Assembly (NCBI RefSeq): GCF_001905095.1
Contig: NZ_LWLS01000069.1
Span: forward strand, 62,001 to 126,000
DNA from: Micromonospora sp. CB01531
GTDB lineage: Bacteria > Actinomycetota > Actinomycetes > Mycobacteriales > Micromonosporaceae
Direction: 5' to 3'
DNA: 64,000 bases
The notes beneath the pieces were generated by a model. That model was not told the DNA's origin. It saw only the letters and a program-made list of their open reading frames with translations, and did no database searches. The position numbers were made by a program, and so were the translations under genes. This document shows positions 16,922-25,115 of the stretch, in pieces. How positions within the stretch are numbered: the stretch's first letter is position 1; each line of letters begins with the position of its first letter.

Positions 16922-17347
16922 TCACTCACCATCGACCTTCTCGGGCACGGCGGGCGTCCCCTGCCGGGGCACCGACACCGACTTGATGACCTCGGTCAAG
17001 GTCTTCTCCGACACGTCCCGCACCTCGATCTCGGTGCCGTCCGGGAGACTCACCCGCAGGTGCTTGCCCTTGTTACGGTCCTGATAGCGCTTGATGACCT
17101 CGGCCAGATGCTTGACGTCCGCCGCGGCCCGCTTCGCGGTCGGATAGCTGAAGACCGCGAGGGTGAGCGCGCCGAAGATGATGCTGACCGTATCTCGCGT
17201 CCCCGGCCCGGCCGCCTCGACGAGTTCCGCCGCCTCGACGCCTGGAAGGTGGTTCAGGTGGTCCTTCAGCTGGCGGGTCTGCTCGGCCAGTTCCTCATCG
17301 CTGACCGGCCCGTCGGACACCACCCGCAAGATCAATCCATCGGCCAT
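16922..17347 (-). CDS. EACC1-like small effector-associated protein
   Basis: The 141-residue product from the ATG at 17347 has an N-terminal beta-rich part (LILRVVSDGPVSDEELAEQT), a helix containing HLNHLPGVEAAELVE, a hydrophobic membrane-like segment (SIIFGALTLAVFSYP, about residues 54-68), a basic helix (VKHLAEVIKRYQDRNKGK) and a final LRVSLPDGTEIEVRDVSEKTL strand pair. This order matches my recollection of Effector-Associated Constant Component 1, a family that co-occurs with caspase or other effectors in putative multi-component immunity or cell-suicide systems. It directly precedes the caspase-GH13 gene in the same orientation. The longer open frame upstream is not needed and lacks family features. 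Confidence 0.75.
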   Translation of the reverse strand: MADGLILRVVSDGPVSDEELAEQTRQLKDHLNHLPGVEAAELVEAAGPGTRDTVSIIFGALTLAVFSYPTAKRAAADVKHLAEVIKRYQDRNKGKHLRVSLPDGTEIEVRDVSEKTLTEVIKSVSVPRQGTPAVPEKVDGE

Positions 17348-17433
17348 GATCCCATCGTGGTCGTACTCGGTTGACCGTGCAAGGGTCCCGGCCATGGGAT
17401 CCCGTGCGGCGCCGGGTGCTGTGTCGGTGGCGC

Positions 17434-17492
17434 GCCCGTCACCACCCGATCTAACCCTTACGCGGGTCCTCGACGGCCGGGTGATGACGGGC
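17434..17492. promoter_or_regulatory. Long inverted repeat upstream of EACC1-caspase operon
   Basis: Fifteen-base arms GCCCGTCACCACCCG (17434-17448) and CGGGTGATGACGGGC (17478-17492) match except for one position and enclose 29 bp. The repeat lies 87-145 bp upstream of the EACC1-like gene and 131-189 bp upstream of the divergent lipoprotein. It could be an operator pair or a transcribed hairpin. Its role is unknown. Confidence 0.45.
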
Positions 17493-17622
17493 ATCCGACA
17501 GATCGCGACGATAGGCACGACGCCGGGATTCCGTGCCGGGTGTGGCAACCACGGGTGACCGTGCGCCGTCCAAGCACTGGGACCGGCGGTTGGCCGGCAC
17601 GGCGGAAGGACGGCGAAGCGAG

Positions 17623-18495
17623 ATGGGCCGGCGAAGGTTCCTCCTGACGATGGTCGCAGTCGGGGCCCTGCTGGCGGGCTGCGCCGGCGGGGGAGGGGCG
17701 GCGGAGCCTTCGGCGCCCGCCCTGCCGCCGGGCACCGGAAGCCCGGGAACAGCGGATCCGGTGGCGTTGCTGGGCAACTGGACGCTGGCCGGGGTCGCCG
17801 AGGAGCCGCACGGCATCCTGCGTCTCGCACCCGATCGGATGCAGCTCTTCGGCCGCTGCGGGATCCTGGTCGGTTCCTGGCGGGCCGACACCGGTGGTCT
17901 CTTCGTCGCCGGAATGTTCGGCTCATCCGGAGCGGAGGGCGGCCGCGGCTGCGACGACGCCCCCGGGCAGAACCCGCAGTGGCTGCAGCGGGTCGCCTCG
18001 TACCGGCTGGAGGGTGACACGCCGATGCTCCTCGACGCCGACGGTGCGCTCGTCGCCCGCCTGCTGCCGGGGGCGACACCGACGCCCGGACCGTACCTGG
18101 CGGCGTCCGAGGTGGCGCCACCGGAGATCACCGACGAGGTCCGGCGGCAGTTCGCGCCCGCAGCCGCGCTGCCGGCAACCCTGGCTCCCGTCGCCGGGGA
18201 CCGGCTTGTCGGGAAGTGGGTGCCCGTGTCCGGGCCCAGGACGGCGTACGTCGAGTTCAAGGCCGATGGTGAGTGGCGCGGCTCCGACGGTTGCAACGGC
18301 CAGGCCGGGCGCTGGGTGGTCGGCTCCGGAGGTGCCTTCCTTGCCACCACCGGGCCAAGCACCCAGATCGGCTGCGACGGGGTACCCGTCGGGGCGTGGC
18401 TAACTTCGTCCTGGCGGGCCGGACTGGCCGGCGAGACCCTGGTGCTCCTCGACGCCCGGTCCAAGGAGACGGGCCGGCTGCGCCGCGCCGACTGA
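17623..18495 (+). CDS. Secreted lipoprotein with META/HslJ-like repeats
   Basis: The ATG at 17623 gives a clear lipoprotein signal: basic MGRRR, hydrophobic core, and lipobox LLAGC with the acylated C20. The mature part has two related beta-rich modules, each starting with a 'GNW/GKW' element: LLGNWTLAGVAEEPHG near residue 45 and LVGKWVPVSGPRTAY near residue 195. The latter continues with DGEWRGSDGCNGQAGRWVV, the hallmark of META-domain proteins (strand, SDGCN, then a threshold strand). Cell-surface location is likely. Function is unknown; META/HslJ proteins are implicated in stress and antibiotic resistance. It is divergent from the EACC1-caspase operon. Confidence 0.82.
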   Translation: MGRRRFLLTMVAVGALLAGCAGGGGAAEPSAPALPPGTGSPGTADPVALLGNWTLAGVAEEPHGILRLAPDRMQLFGRCGILVGSWRADTGGLFVAGMFGSSGAEGGRGCDDAPGQNPQWLQRVASYRLEGDTPMLLDADGALVARLLPGATPTPGPYLAASEVAPPEITDEVRRQFAPAAALPATLAPVAGDRLVGKWVPVSGPRTAYVEFKADGEWRGSDGCNGQAGRWVVGSGGAFLATTGPSTQIGCDGVPVGAWLTSSWRAGLAGETLVLLDARSKETGRLRRAD

Positions 18496-18504
18496 GCACG
18501 CCGA

Positions 18505-18690
18505 TCAGGGACGCTGGTGGCGTAGTTCGTCGGGCAGCGGGTATCCGGCGGAGCGCCTCTGGCCGCCAGCACGGATCGTGCGGTAGCGGCGGGCGGTGCG
18601 GACGGGCGTCCTGAGCGATCACCCTGTGCCGTCCTCGATCCGGTGGTTGGCGGCGAAGACGATGGCCAGGTGTGCCTCGATCCCCGACAC
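18505..18690 (-). pseudogene. 3' remnant of IS1634/IS4-type transposase
   Basis: The minus strand reads GIEAHLAIVFAANHRIEDGTG and, after a frame change, RTARRYRTIRAGGQ and PLPDELRHQRP before a stop. This matches the C-terminal tail of actinobacterial IS1634-type transposases (RIEAHLxxVFAAL...IEDRTG...RTARRYRT...DPLPDDLR) as I recall it. Only the tail survives and it is frameshifted, so the element is dead. It sits between the lipoprotein and the DUF998 gene. Confidence 0.6.
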
Positions 18691-18879
18691 TGCACGAGGC
18701 GCGCTCGGGGGGCGCCCCTGCCGGCTGATCCGGCAGAAGGTGCCCTGTCATCGCCGTCGGGATAGGGAGGGAACCTTGTCAACGTCTCTGGTGGCGGCGC
18801 CGCCGGCAGGATTGCCGAGGTGCGCCGACGGGCGGCGGGGACACCAGTGGCGGAAGTGGCCCGGGCAGGGGTGGGCCGG

Positions 18880-19680
18880 ATGACCGACGCCCGTCTCGCG
18901 CTTCGTGTCGCCAACCGGCTCGGGCGGCTCCTCGGCCTGGCCGCCGCCACGGTGGCGCTGGTGCTGTTTGCCCTGTTGCATGTGCTGGCGACCCGGCTCA
19001 GCCCGGTTACGGACACGATCAGCGACTACGCGCTCTCCCCGGACGGCTGGATCTTCGACACGGCGGCATTGGTGCTGGCCGGCGGCTCGGTGTGCCTGCT
19101 CGGTCCGTTGCTGCGGCGGCAGGCCGCCGTGCCGCTGGCCACCGCCTGCTACGCCTGCTGGTGCCTCGGACTGGTGGTGCTGACAGTCTTTCCACGCGAT
19201 CCGGTGGGGGCACCGACCACCGTGACCGGCGAGATCCACAAATGGGCATCCGTGACCGCCCTGCTCAGCCTGCCGCTCGGCGCGCTGCTGACGGCAAGGC
19301 GGCGGTGCGGACCGGGTGCCCGGGTGGTGGCGATGACCGCGGTGGCCTGCCTGGTCGCCCTCGTTCCGTTCGTCTCCGCCTACCTGGCGAGTTCGCCGCT
19401 GAAGCCGTACCTCGGGCTGATTGAACGGGCCGTCGCGCTGGGCGAGGTCATCCTGCTGTTGTTGCTCGGCACGATTCGCGTGGGCCTGCAGGCAACCACG
19501 CTGACGGCGGCGGGCACGACTCCCGGCCTGATTCAACCTGGCAGTCGATCACGTCAGCGCTCCCTGGATAGGTGGCGCGGCGGAGCGTATCGGGCGGGGG
19601 ATGTCCAGCTCGGCAGCGCCGTCGACAGCGTCGGCAAGCGAGGTGTGGCCGGGCAGCTCGGCGGCGGGCGTCCCCGGTAG
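18880..19680 (+). CDS. DUF998 family membrane protein
   Basis: From the ATG at 18880 the product is 266 residues with six predicted membrane helices. DUF998 features include the first extracytoplasmic segment SPVTDTISDYALSPDGWIFD, the FPRDPVGAPTTVTGEIHKWAS loop (abbreviated by FPRDP and GEIHKWAS) and a final helix near 185-205. The last ~60 residues are polar and low-complexity, longer than usual for the family, so the natural end may have been altered by rearrangement. In-frame GTG at 18820 would add 20 residues. DUF998 proteins have no established function. Confidence 0.8.
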   Translation: MTDARLALRVANRLGRLLGLAAATVALVLFALLHVLATRLSPVTDTISDYALSPDGWIFDTAALVLAGGSVCLLGPLLRRQAAVPLATACYACWCLGLVVLTVFPRDPVGAPTTVTGEIHKWASVTALLSLPLGALLTARRRCGPGARVVAMTAVACLVALVPFVSAYLASSPLKPYLGLIERAVALGEVILLLLLGTIRVGLQATTLTAAGTTPGLIQPGSRSRQRSLDRWRGGAYRAGDVQLGSAVDSVGKRGVAGQLGGGRPR

Positions 19681-19726
19681 GCCGCTCCGGTGGCGCAGGC
19701 ACTGCCAGTGGCGCTCGGGCTGCTCG

Positions 19727-20161
19727 CTACTCGCGTGGCCCTGGGTGGTGGGACCCGCCTGCGGCCACCAGAAGAGCGGCCGTCTCGGTGTGGCCGCCCC
19801 GGACGGCCCAGTCGAGCGGCGACAGGCCGCTGCCGTGGTCTTCGCGGAGGTTCGGGTCCGCGCCCCGCGCGAGGAGTACGCGTACCACGTCGATGTGCCC
19901 CCACGCCGCGGCACCGGTCAGCGGCGTGCCCTCCTCACCACGCCCGCTCTCCACATTCGGGTCCGCGCCGGCCTCCAGGAGAACCCGTACCACCGCGGGC
20001 TCGTTGTGCACGGATGCCCGGTACAGGGGCGTCGTACCGTCGCGGTCCGCCGCATTCGGGTCCGCCCCCGCGCGCAGCAGCGTGAGCACAGCGGGGAGGT
20101 CTTCGCCCAGCAGCGCCGCCATCAGGCGGGTGGTGAGTTTCTTGCGCTCTCGGACGTTCAC
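19727..20161 (-). CDS. Ankyrin-repeat protein
   Basis: From the GTG at 20161 this is a 144-residue protein made of about four ankyrin repeats. Each has the TPLxxA...G...VVxxLLxAGADPN consensus: LLRAGADPNAADRDGTTPLYRA, VLLEAGADPNVESGRGEEGTPL, VLLARGADPNLREDHGSGLSPLDWA (shown in part) and a terminal AALLVAAG. The N-terminal RERKKLTTRLMAALL caps the solenoid. Such proteins mediate protein-protein contacts; the partner is unknown. The start is uncertain because another GTG lies two codons upstream. It is convergent with DUF998 and downstream of the sigma-factor operon, separated from it by a hairpin. Confidence 0.8.
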   Translation of the reverse strand: MNVRERKKLTTRLMAALLGEDLPAVLTLLRAGADPNAADRDGTTPLYRASVHNEPAVVRVLLEAGADPNVESGRGEEGTPLTGAAAWGHIDVVRVLLARGADPNLREDHGSGLSPLDWAVRGGHTETAALLVAAGGSHHPGPRE

Positions 20162-20191
20162 CAGCACCAGCGTAGGCGGCTCCAGACCACC

Positions 20192-20233
20192 CGGGCCCTG
20201 CCCCGTCGGCCGGGTTCGAAGGGACAGGGCCCG
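20192..20233 (-). terminator. Hairpin after sigma-factor operon
   Basis: Arms CGGGCCCTGCCCC (20192-20204) and GGGACAGGGCCCG (20221-20233) pair over 13 bp with one mismatch and a 16-nt loop, beginning 7 bp after the sigma-factor stop codon. It separates that operon from the ankyrin gene on the same strand. Confidence 0.6.
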
Positions 20234-20240
20234 CGCCGGC

Positions 20241-21161
20241 TCACTCCGTCCCGATGTCGTGCGCGGTGCCGTCGGCGACCGCCCGGAGCTTGTCCGGGTT
20301 GGCCACGTTGTGGATGGCGGTGATGCGGCCGCCGGCATCGAAATCGAAGGTGACGGTGGCGATCACCCGACCCGGTCCGCTGAACACGATGCCCGGACCG
20401 CCATTGAGCTCGACGAGTTCGACGTTCATGTCGGCCGGCTCGACGCCCTGATAGGTGACGGTGCCGATGGCGGCGAACCAGGCGGCCACCGTACCCGCGC
20501 CGACGACCGGGCGGAGGGCCTGGCGGACCTTGCCGCCGCCGTCGGTCCACAGGGTGACATCCGGAGACAGCAACTCCATCAGGGCGTTGATGTCGCCACC
20601 GGTCGCGGCCGCGAAGAACCGCTCGGTGACCTCGCGCTGCCGTGACCGGTCCGCCGTGAAGCGCGGCCGCCGCGCACGCACATGGTTACGGGCCCGGTGC
20701 GCGGCCTGCCGCACCGCGGTCTCGGAACGCTCCAGGGCCTCCGCGATCTCGGCATGGCTGAAGTCGAAGACCTCCTTCAGCACGAACACCGCGCGCTCGA
20801 GCGGGCTCAGCGTCTCCAGCACCACCAGCATCGCCGTCGACACCGACTCGGCGTCCGTGACAACCTCGGCGGTGTCGCCGGTGGTGAGGATGGGTTCCGG
20901 CAGCCAGGGTCCGACATAGGTCTCGCGCTTGTGCCGGGTGGAGCGCAGCCGTTCCAGCGCCAGGTTCGACACGATCCGCGCCAGGTACGCCTTGGGGTCG
21001 GCCACCTGCGCGCGGTCGGCGGCCGACCACTTGATCCAGGCGTCCTGGACGGCGTCCTCGGCGTCGGCCGCGGTGCCGAGGATGCGGTACGCCACCGAGA
21101 AGAGCAGGTTGCGATGCTGATGGAAGACCTGCTGGTCGAGGTCCGACGGCGAGTGGGTCAC
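20241..21161 (-). CDS. sigJ: ECF41-family sigma factor with SnoaL-like C-terminus
   Basis: This 306-residue extracytoplasmic-function sigma factor has region 2 (FSVAYRILGTAADAEDAVQD then AWIKW) and region 4 (LSPLERAVFVLKEVFDFSHAE then IAEALERSETAVRQ), joined by the ECF41 hallmark WLPEPILTT. The C-terminal ~110 residues form a SnoaL-like domain with the conserved DGGGK and NPDKLR motifs that in ECF41 proteins contact the core and tune activity. No anti-sigma gene is present, as expected for the family. The GTG start overlaps the stop of the upstream oxidoreductase by 4 bp, the usual ECF41 genomic pairing, so it probably drives its own operon. Confidence 0.95.
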   Translation of the reverse strand: MTHSPSDLDQQVFHQHRNLLFSVAYRILGTAADAEDAVQDAWIKWSAADRAQVADPKAYLARIVSNLALERLRSTRHKRETYVGPWLPEPILTTGDTAEVVTDAESVSTAMLVVLETLSPLERAVFVLKEVFDFSHAEIAEALERSETAVRQAAHRARNHVRARRPRFTADRSRQREVTERFFAAATGGDINALMELLSPDVTLWTDGGGKVRQALRPVVGAGTVAAWFAAIGTVTYQGVEPADMNVELVELNGGPGIVFSGPGRVIATVTFDFDAGGRITAIHNVANPDKLRAVADGTAHDIGTE

Positions 21162-22354
21162 CGTGCCTCCCGGGTGAAGCGGCCGCCGTGGGGCCAGAAC
21201 GCGCCCGAGGCGGGCATCTTCTTCATGCGGCCGTAGGTCGGCCAAGGCGAAGCGGTCACCGTCTCCTTGTACCGTGCCGCCAGGCGGCCGGTCAGACACA
21301 CCCGCCGGGGGCTGTCGTCGGGACGGGTGAACTGCACAACCGCATCGTGCCGACCCAGGCTCACCGGCGTGTGGTAAAAGCCGAACCGGAACGGCTTGGG
21401 CTGTTTACCCGCCAGCGCACGGACGATCGACACCGCCGCGTGCACCCCGGTCGGCATACCACCTTGGCAGGTGCCGTGCATGACGCCGTAGCCCTGACGG
21501 CTCGCGGCCGCGTCGCCCACGGCGTACACATCCGGGTGTGACACCGACCGCAGCGCGGCGTCGGTGACGACGCGGCCGCGCTCGTCGACGGTCAGCCCGG
21601 CGGCGGCCGCCAGCGGTGACACCCGCGTGCCGCTGGTCCACAGAACCACCTCGGCGGCGATGCTCTCCCCGCCGGCCAGCTCGACCGAATCGGGCAGCAC
21701 CTTTACCACCTCGACCCCGCTGCGCGCCTGGACGCCCAGCCGCGTGAGCGCGGCCTGCAGATACGCCTTCGCCTTCGGGTTCATGGCCGCACCGGGCTCG
21801 CCCCGGCCCAGAAGCACGACATTCAGTTCCGGGTGCCGCTCGGCGATCTCCGCGGCCGACTCGACACCGGTCAGCCCGCTGCCACCGACCACCACCGTGC
21901 CGCTGCCCAGCTGTGCCAGCCGGGCGGCCAGCAGCTCCGCGTCCTGGGCGCTGTTCAAGGTGTACGCGTGGTCCTCGACACCCGGAACCGCCGCCGTGTC
22001 GGCCACGCTGCCCAACCCGTACACCAGCGTGTCGTAGTGCAGGACCCGGTCGTCGTCGATCCGCACGATGTTCGCGTCCGCGTCCACCGCCGTCACCCAG
22101 CCGCGTACGAACTGCGCACCCGTACCGTCCAGCAGCTCCGGGATGCTCAGCTCGGCGACCTGCTGGCCGGTCGCCGTCATGTGTAGCCGCAGCCGCTCGG
22201 TGAACCGCTCCTGCGCATTCACCAGGGTCACCTGCACGTCGTCACGCCGCCTGAGCCGGGCCGCGAGTTGGACAGCCGCGGCCATGCCCGCGTAGCCCGC
22301 GCCCAGGATCAGGACGCGGTGGGTGGTCGTGCCGGCTTCGCGCTGTGTGCTCAT
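21158..22354 (-). CDS. NDH-2-like FAD-dependent NAD(P)H oxidoreductase
   Basis: The ATG at 22354 has a strong GGAGGAAGG ribosome-binding site. The 398-residue flavoprotein has an N-terminal FAD Rossmann motif (VLILGAGYAGMAAA, residues ~15-28), a second nucleotide motif (VVVGGSGLTGVESAAEIAE, about 153-171), and the C-terminal FAD motif HPDVYAVGDAAASRQ. This is the plan of type II NADH dehydrogenases and related disulfide-reductase-fold quinone oxidoreductases. It is the typical partner of ECF41 sigma factors and presumably a target of SigJ. A C-terminal basic tail could associate with the membrane surface. Confidence 0.93.
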   Translation of the reverse strand: MSTQREAGTTTHRVLILGAGYAGMAAAVQLAARLRRRDDVQVTLVNAQERFTERLRLHMTATGQQVAELSIPELLDGTGAQFVRGWVTAVDADANIVRIDDDRVLHYDTLVYGLGSVADTAAVPGVEDHAYTLNSAQDAELLAARLAQLGSGTVVVGGSGLTGVESAAEIAERHPELNVVLLGRGEPGAAMNPKAKAYLQAALTRLGVQARSGVEVVKVLPDSVELAGGESIAAEVVLWTSGTRVSPLAAAAGLTVDERGRVVTDAALRSVSHPDVYAVGDAAASRQGYGVMHGTCQGGMPTGVHAAVSIVRALAGKQPKPFRFGFYHTPVSLGRHDAVVQFTRPDDSPRRVCLTGRLAARYKETVTASPWPTYGRMKKMPASGAFWPHGGRFTREAR

Positions 22355-22580
22355 CGTTGCGCCTTCCTCCACGTGTTGCTGACGACCAGCAGATGGAAGC
22401 TGCCCGCCCGTCCGTGACATGAGGTGCATGTGACGCGCGACACGGTGCGGCGTCCACTAGCGGTCATCGCATCATCAGTGCCGGCACGTGACGACTTTGT
22501 TAGTACCTCTTACTCAACCTGGCCGGCTCGATGCAATCGCGTCCGAGGGCAGAGTGCAATCGGCACCCGTCCGGCCCGGT

Positions 22581-22678
22581 CCACTGCATGGTCAGGAACG
22601 TCACCACCTGCCCGCCTACCTGCAGGTTGGCACGTGCCCATCGAGGTAGATGCGGTCCAGACACTCGATGTCCAGCCC
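22581..22678 (-). pseudogene. Short frameshifted remnant of a mobile-element-associated protein
   Basis: The minus strand reads GLDIECLDRIYLDGHVP and, after a one-base shift, NLQVGGQVVTFLTMQW. The joined sequence matches a signature I remember from a repetitive actinobacterial protein (LDRIYLNGYVPxLQVGGQVVxFL), usually annotated hypothetical or mobile-element-associated. Only about 33 codons remain. The family recall is unverified. Confidence 0.35.
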
Positions 22679-23577
22679 CGTCGAGCAGATCGCTGACCGT
22701 CACCACCGGAACATTTCCGACTGGCCGGCGCCGATGACACCAACGCGGCGTCAACCACCACGCAAATCACGACCTGCAGCAACCACCCACCTCGTTGGTA
22801 CGAGGCGAAGCCTCGTCAGGAGGCCTATGCACGTCGAGCTCGAACGAACCGGCTCGGCCACGCCGACGAGCACCCGCTGAACGATCAGCGGAGGACCTTG
22901 ATTGAAACAAGTTTCAGTCAGGGGAGTCATTGACTGGCCGACGAGTTGCATGATCTGGTCTTTAACGACCGCAAACGGTTTCAACGCTGGAGGCAGGCGG
23001 GCGAGATCCCAGAGGAGATACATGCGACCTGTCAATTCCCGTCCCGTCATCATCCGACATGGACTCTTCGGTCCGGGGCTGCCGCCACGGCCCGCTACGG
23101 CGCTTCCGGTCAGGATGGCTGGCCGGCGGCAACCGAGACGAGGTCGACCTGACATGGTCGCCGTCTTCGAAGACGATCGGCGTCGTGCGTTCGTCCCTAA
23201 CGGTCTTGAGCGTGCACGGTTCCTCTACCGCAGGGCGCAGAGGGCCACCGATGCGCCGACCTTCGTACCTCGCGATTTGAAGAGCTTCTCCGCGCTCCAC
23301 GCCCACCCGATCGAGGAGGTGGAACTCGACAATGTGGGACTCGAGGATGTTTGACCCCGCCACGGATGACAGAGCGGCGGAGGGGGAGGTCGACGGTTCC
23401 GGAATGGACTCCTCGGGGGACTTCCTTAACGCTGGCGGCAAGGCGGTCGAACCGGGTCGCCACCGGCAAGACCTGGGGAAGTCTATTTCGAGAACAAATG
23501 GAGAAACTTCCATGCATGAGACCCTGAGAATCGTGCGGACCAGACCGACGTTGGAGATCGGTGAGGAAGGTGTGGAG
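22679..23577. other. Long gene-poor stretch with lower GC, containing one palindrome
   Basis: Roughly 900 bp with no convincing gene; short frames on both strands are open but unrecognised. GC content is visibly lower than in flanking genes and resembles the two genes that follow. A TGAAAC-AA-GTTTCA palindrome at 22903-22916 could be a LacI-type operator but is about 660 bp from the GH28 start. The stretch is probably the left junction of a transferred segment. Confidence 0.45.
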
Positions 23578-25020
23578 ATGCAGCGCCGTGGGAGAAGTAG
23601 GGGCCGCATCATCATGATGATGTCGGCCTTACTCGGGCTCGCTCTTTCAAGTCTTCCGACGGCGGCCGCAGCTGCGTCTGGCACGCCTGGCAACGGTGCC
23701 GGTGCTCAGCTGGGTGCGCCCGGATGGGGGCAGGTGCCGAAGATTGAAAAGTCGATCACAGTGCCCACATTCCCGGACCGCGATTACACCGTGACCGAGT
23801 TCGGGGCGGTAGGAGACGGAACAACCGACGCGAGGCCAGCCATTACGGCCGCGATCCATGCAGCCAACAGCGTCGGCGGCGGCCGCGTCGTACTGCCCGA
23901 GGGTACCTGGTTCAGCCAAGGTCCAATACACCTGATGAGCAATGTCGACCTGCACGTCTCTGAGGGCGCGGTGCTGCGGTTTAGCCATGACGCCGCTGAC
24001 TACCTTCCTCAGGTGCTGACACGTTGGGAGGGCACAGACCTCTACAACTATTCTCCGATGATCTACGCCTTCCAGGCGATGAACATCGCGGTTACCGGCC
24101 GCGGTGTTATTGACGGGAATGCCGAACCCTCTGACAAGGAGGGGTTTGGGACGTTTAGGCCTAAGCCGGGCCCCGCACAGTCGCGCCTTCGCGCGATGGG
24201 CGCCACGGGCGTACCTGTTGATGAGAGGGTGTTCGGTGAAGGGGACTACCTTCGGCCGAGCATGATTCAGTTCTATGAATCAGAAAACGTGCTGTTGGAG
24301 GGATTCACAGCCATCGACTCTCCCTTCTGGGTCAACCACTTCGTCTACACGCATAACGCCACACTCCGCAATGTGACGGTTGACAGCAAGTCATTGAACA
24401 ATGACGGCGTGGACGTAGATTCCAGCGCCAATGTGATGATCGAAGGCAATACTTTCATCACCGGTGACGACAGCGTGGTTGTGAAGTCGGGCCGTGACCA
24501 AGATGGGTGGCGTGTTGGACGCCCGAGCGAAAACATCATCATCCGGGACAACGACATGCGCGGCCATAACGGCTTGACAATCGGGAGTGAGATGTCCGGT
24601 GGCGTGCGAAATGTTTTCATGGAGAACAACGTACTCGGCGACGTGAGGTCGGCGCTCTACTTTAAGTCGAACACGGACCGAGGCGGCGCTATCGAAGATA
24701 TCTGGGTGCGCAATATCGAGGTCGGCGACGCCGACACGGTGCTTGACTTTGACACCAACTATAAGAACGAGGGCAGCGGCAGGTATCCATCACTGTACCG
24801 GAACTTCAACGTCGAGAAGGTGACAGCCAAAAGGGCTGGGACAGGAATCCGTGCAGTTGGAATCGAGGGTCAGCCGATCCGAGATATTTTGGTGAGGAAC
24901 GTGACCATCAATGATGTCGAAAACCGGCTTGTCATCAGAAATGTGGACGGCATCAACCTCAAGAATGTGTGGATGAACGGGGAACGCTGCCGGAACGGCG
25001 ATGCCGTGCCGACGTGCTGA
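23578..25020 (+). CDS. Secreted GH28 (polygalacturonase-like) glycosidase
   Basis: From the ATG at 23578, with GAGGAAGG upstream, the 480-residue product has a Sec signal peptide (basic QRRGRSRGR, hydrophobic MMSALLGLALSSLP, cleavage near AAAAAS). A parallel beta-helix follows. It opens with YTVTEFGAVGDGTTDARPAI, typical of GH28 and pectin-active proteins, and carries the GH28 catalytic region NNDGVDVDSS, GDDSVVVKSG and GHNGLTIGSEMSGG. The three Asp positions expected for an inverting glycosidase are present. The substrate is probably a pectic or other acidic polysaccharide. An ATG at 23512 with its own GGAG is a possible earlier start. Codon usage is less GC-biased than in neighbours, suggesting transfer. 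Confidence 0.9.
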   Translation: MQRRGRSRGRIIMMMSALLGLALSSLPTAAAAASGTPGNGAGAQLGAPGWGQVPKIEKSITVPTFPDRDYTVTEFGAVGDGTTDARPAITAAIHAANSVGGGRVVLPEGTWFSQGPIHLMSNVDLHVSEGAVLRFSHDAADYLPQVLTRWEGTDLYNYSPMIYAFQAMNIAVTGRGVIDGNAEPSDKEGFGTFRPKPGPAQSRLRAMGATGVPVDERVFGEGDYLRPSMIQFYESENVLLEGFTAIDSPFWVNHFVYTHNATLRNVTVDSKSLNNDGVDVDSSANVMIEGNTFITGDDSVVVKSGRDQDGWRVGRPSENIIIRDNDMRGHNGLTIGSEMSGGVRNVFMENNVLGDVRSALYFKSNTDRGGAIEDIWVRNIEVGDADTVLDFDTNYKNEGSGRYPSLYRNFNVEKVTAKRAGTGIRAVGIEGQPIRDILVRNVTINDVENRLVIRNVDGINLKNVWMNGERCRNGDAVPTC

Positions 25021-25115
25021 CGTTCTATACATCTGCGGGACTGTAAAACGATGAGCAACTGCCCGCGCGACCGTAGGTACTGCGCGAGTAGTCGGAAAGG
25101 ACGGAGTGAGCCGAA

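Noticed and set aside
22413..22419. TGTCACG on the minus strand as an ECF41 -35 element before the oxidoreductase
   Set aside because: Six of seven bases match what I recall of the consensus, but no CGTC -10 lies at the expected 16-bp spacing.
22902..23354. Plus-strand frame of 150 codons before GH28
   Set aside because: TTG start inside a palindrome, no ribosome-binding site and no protein-like pattern recognised.
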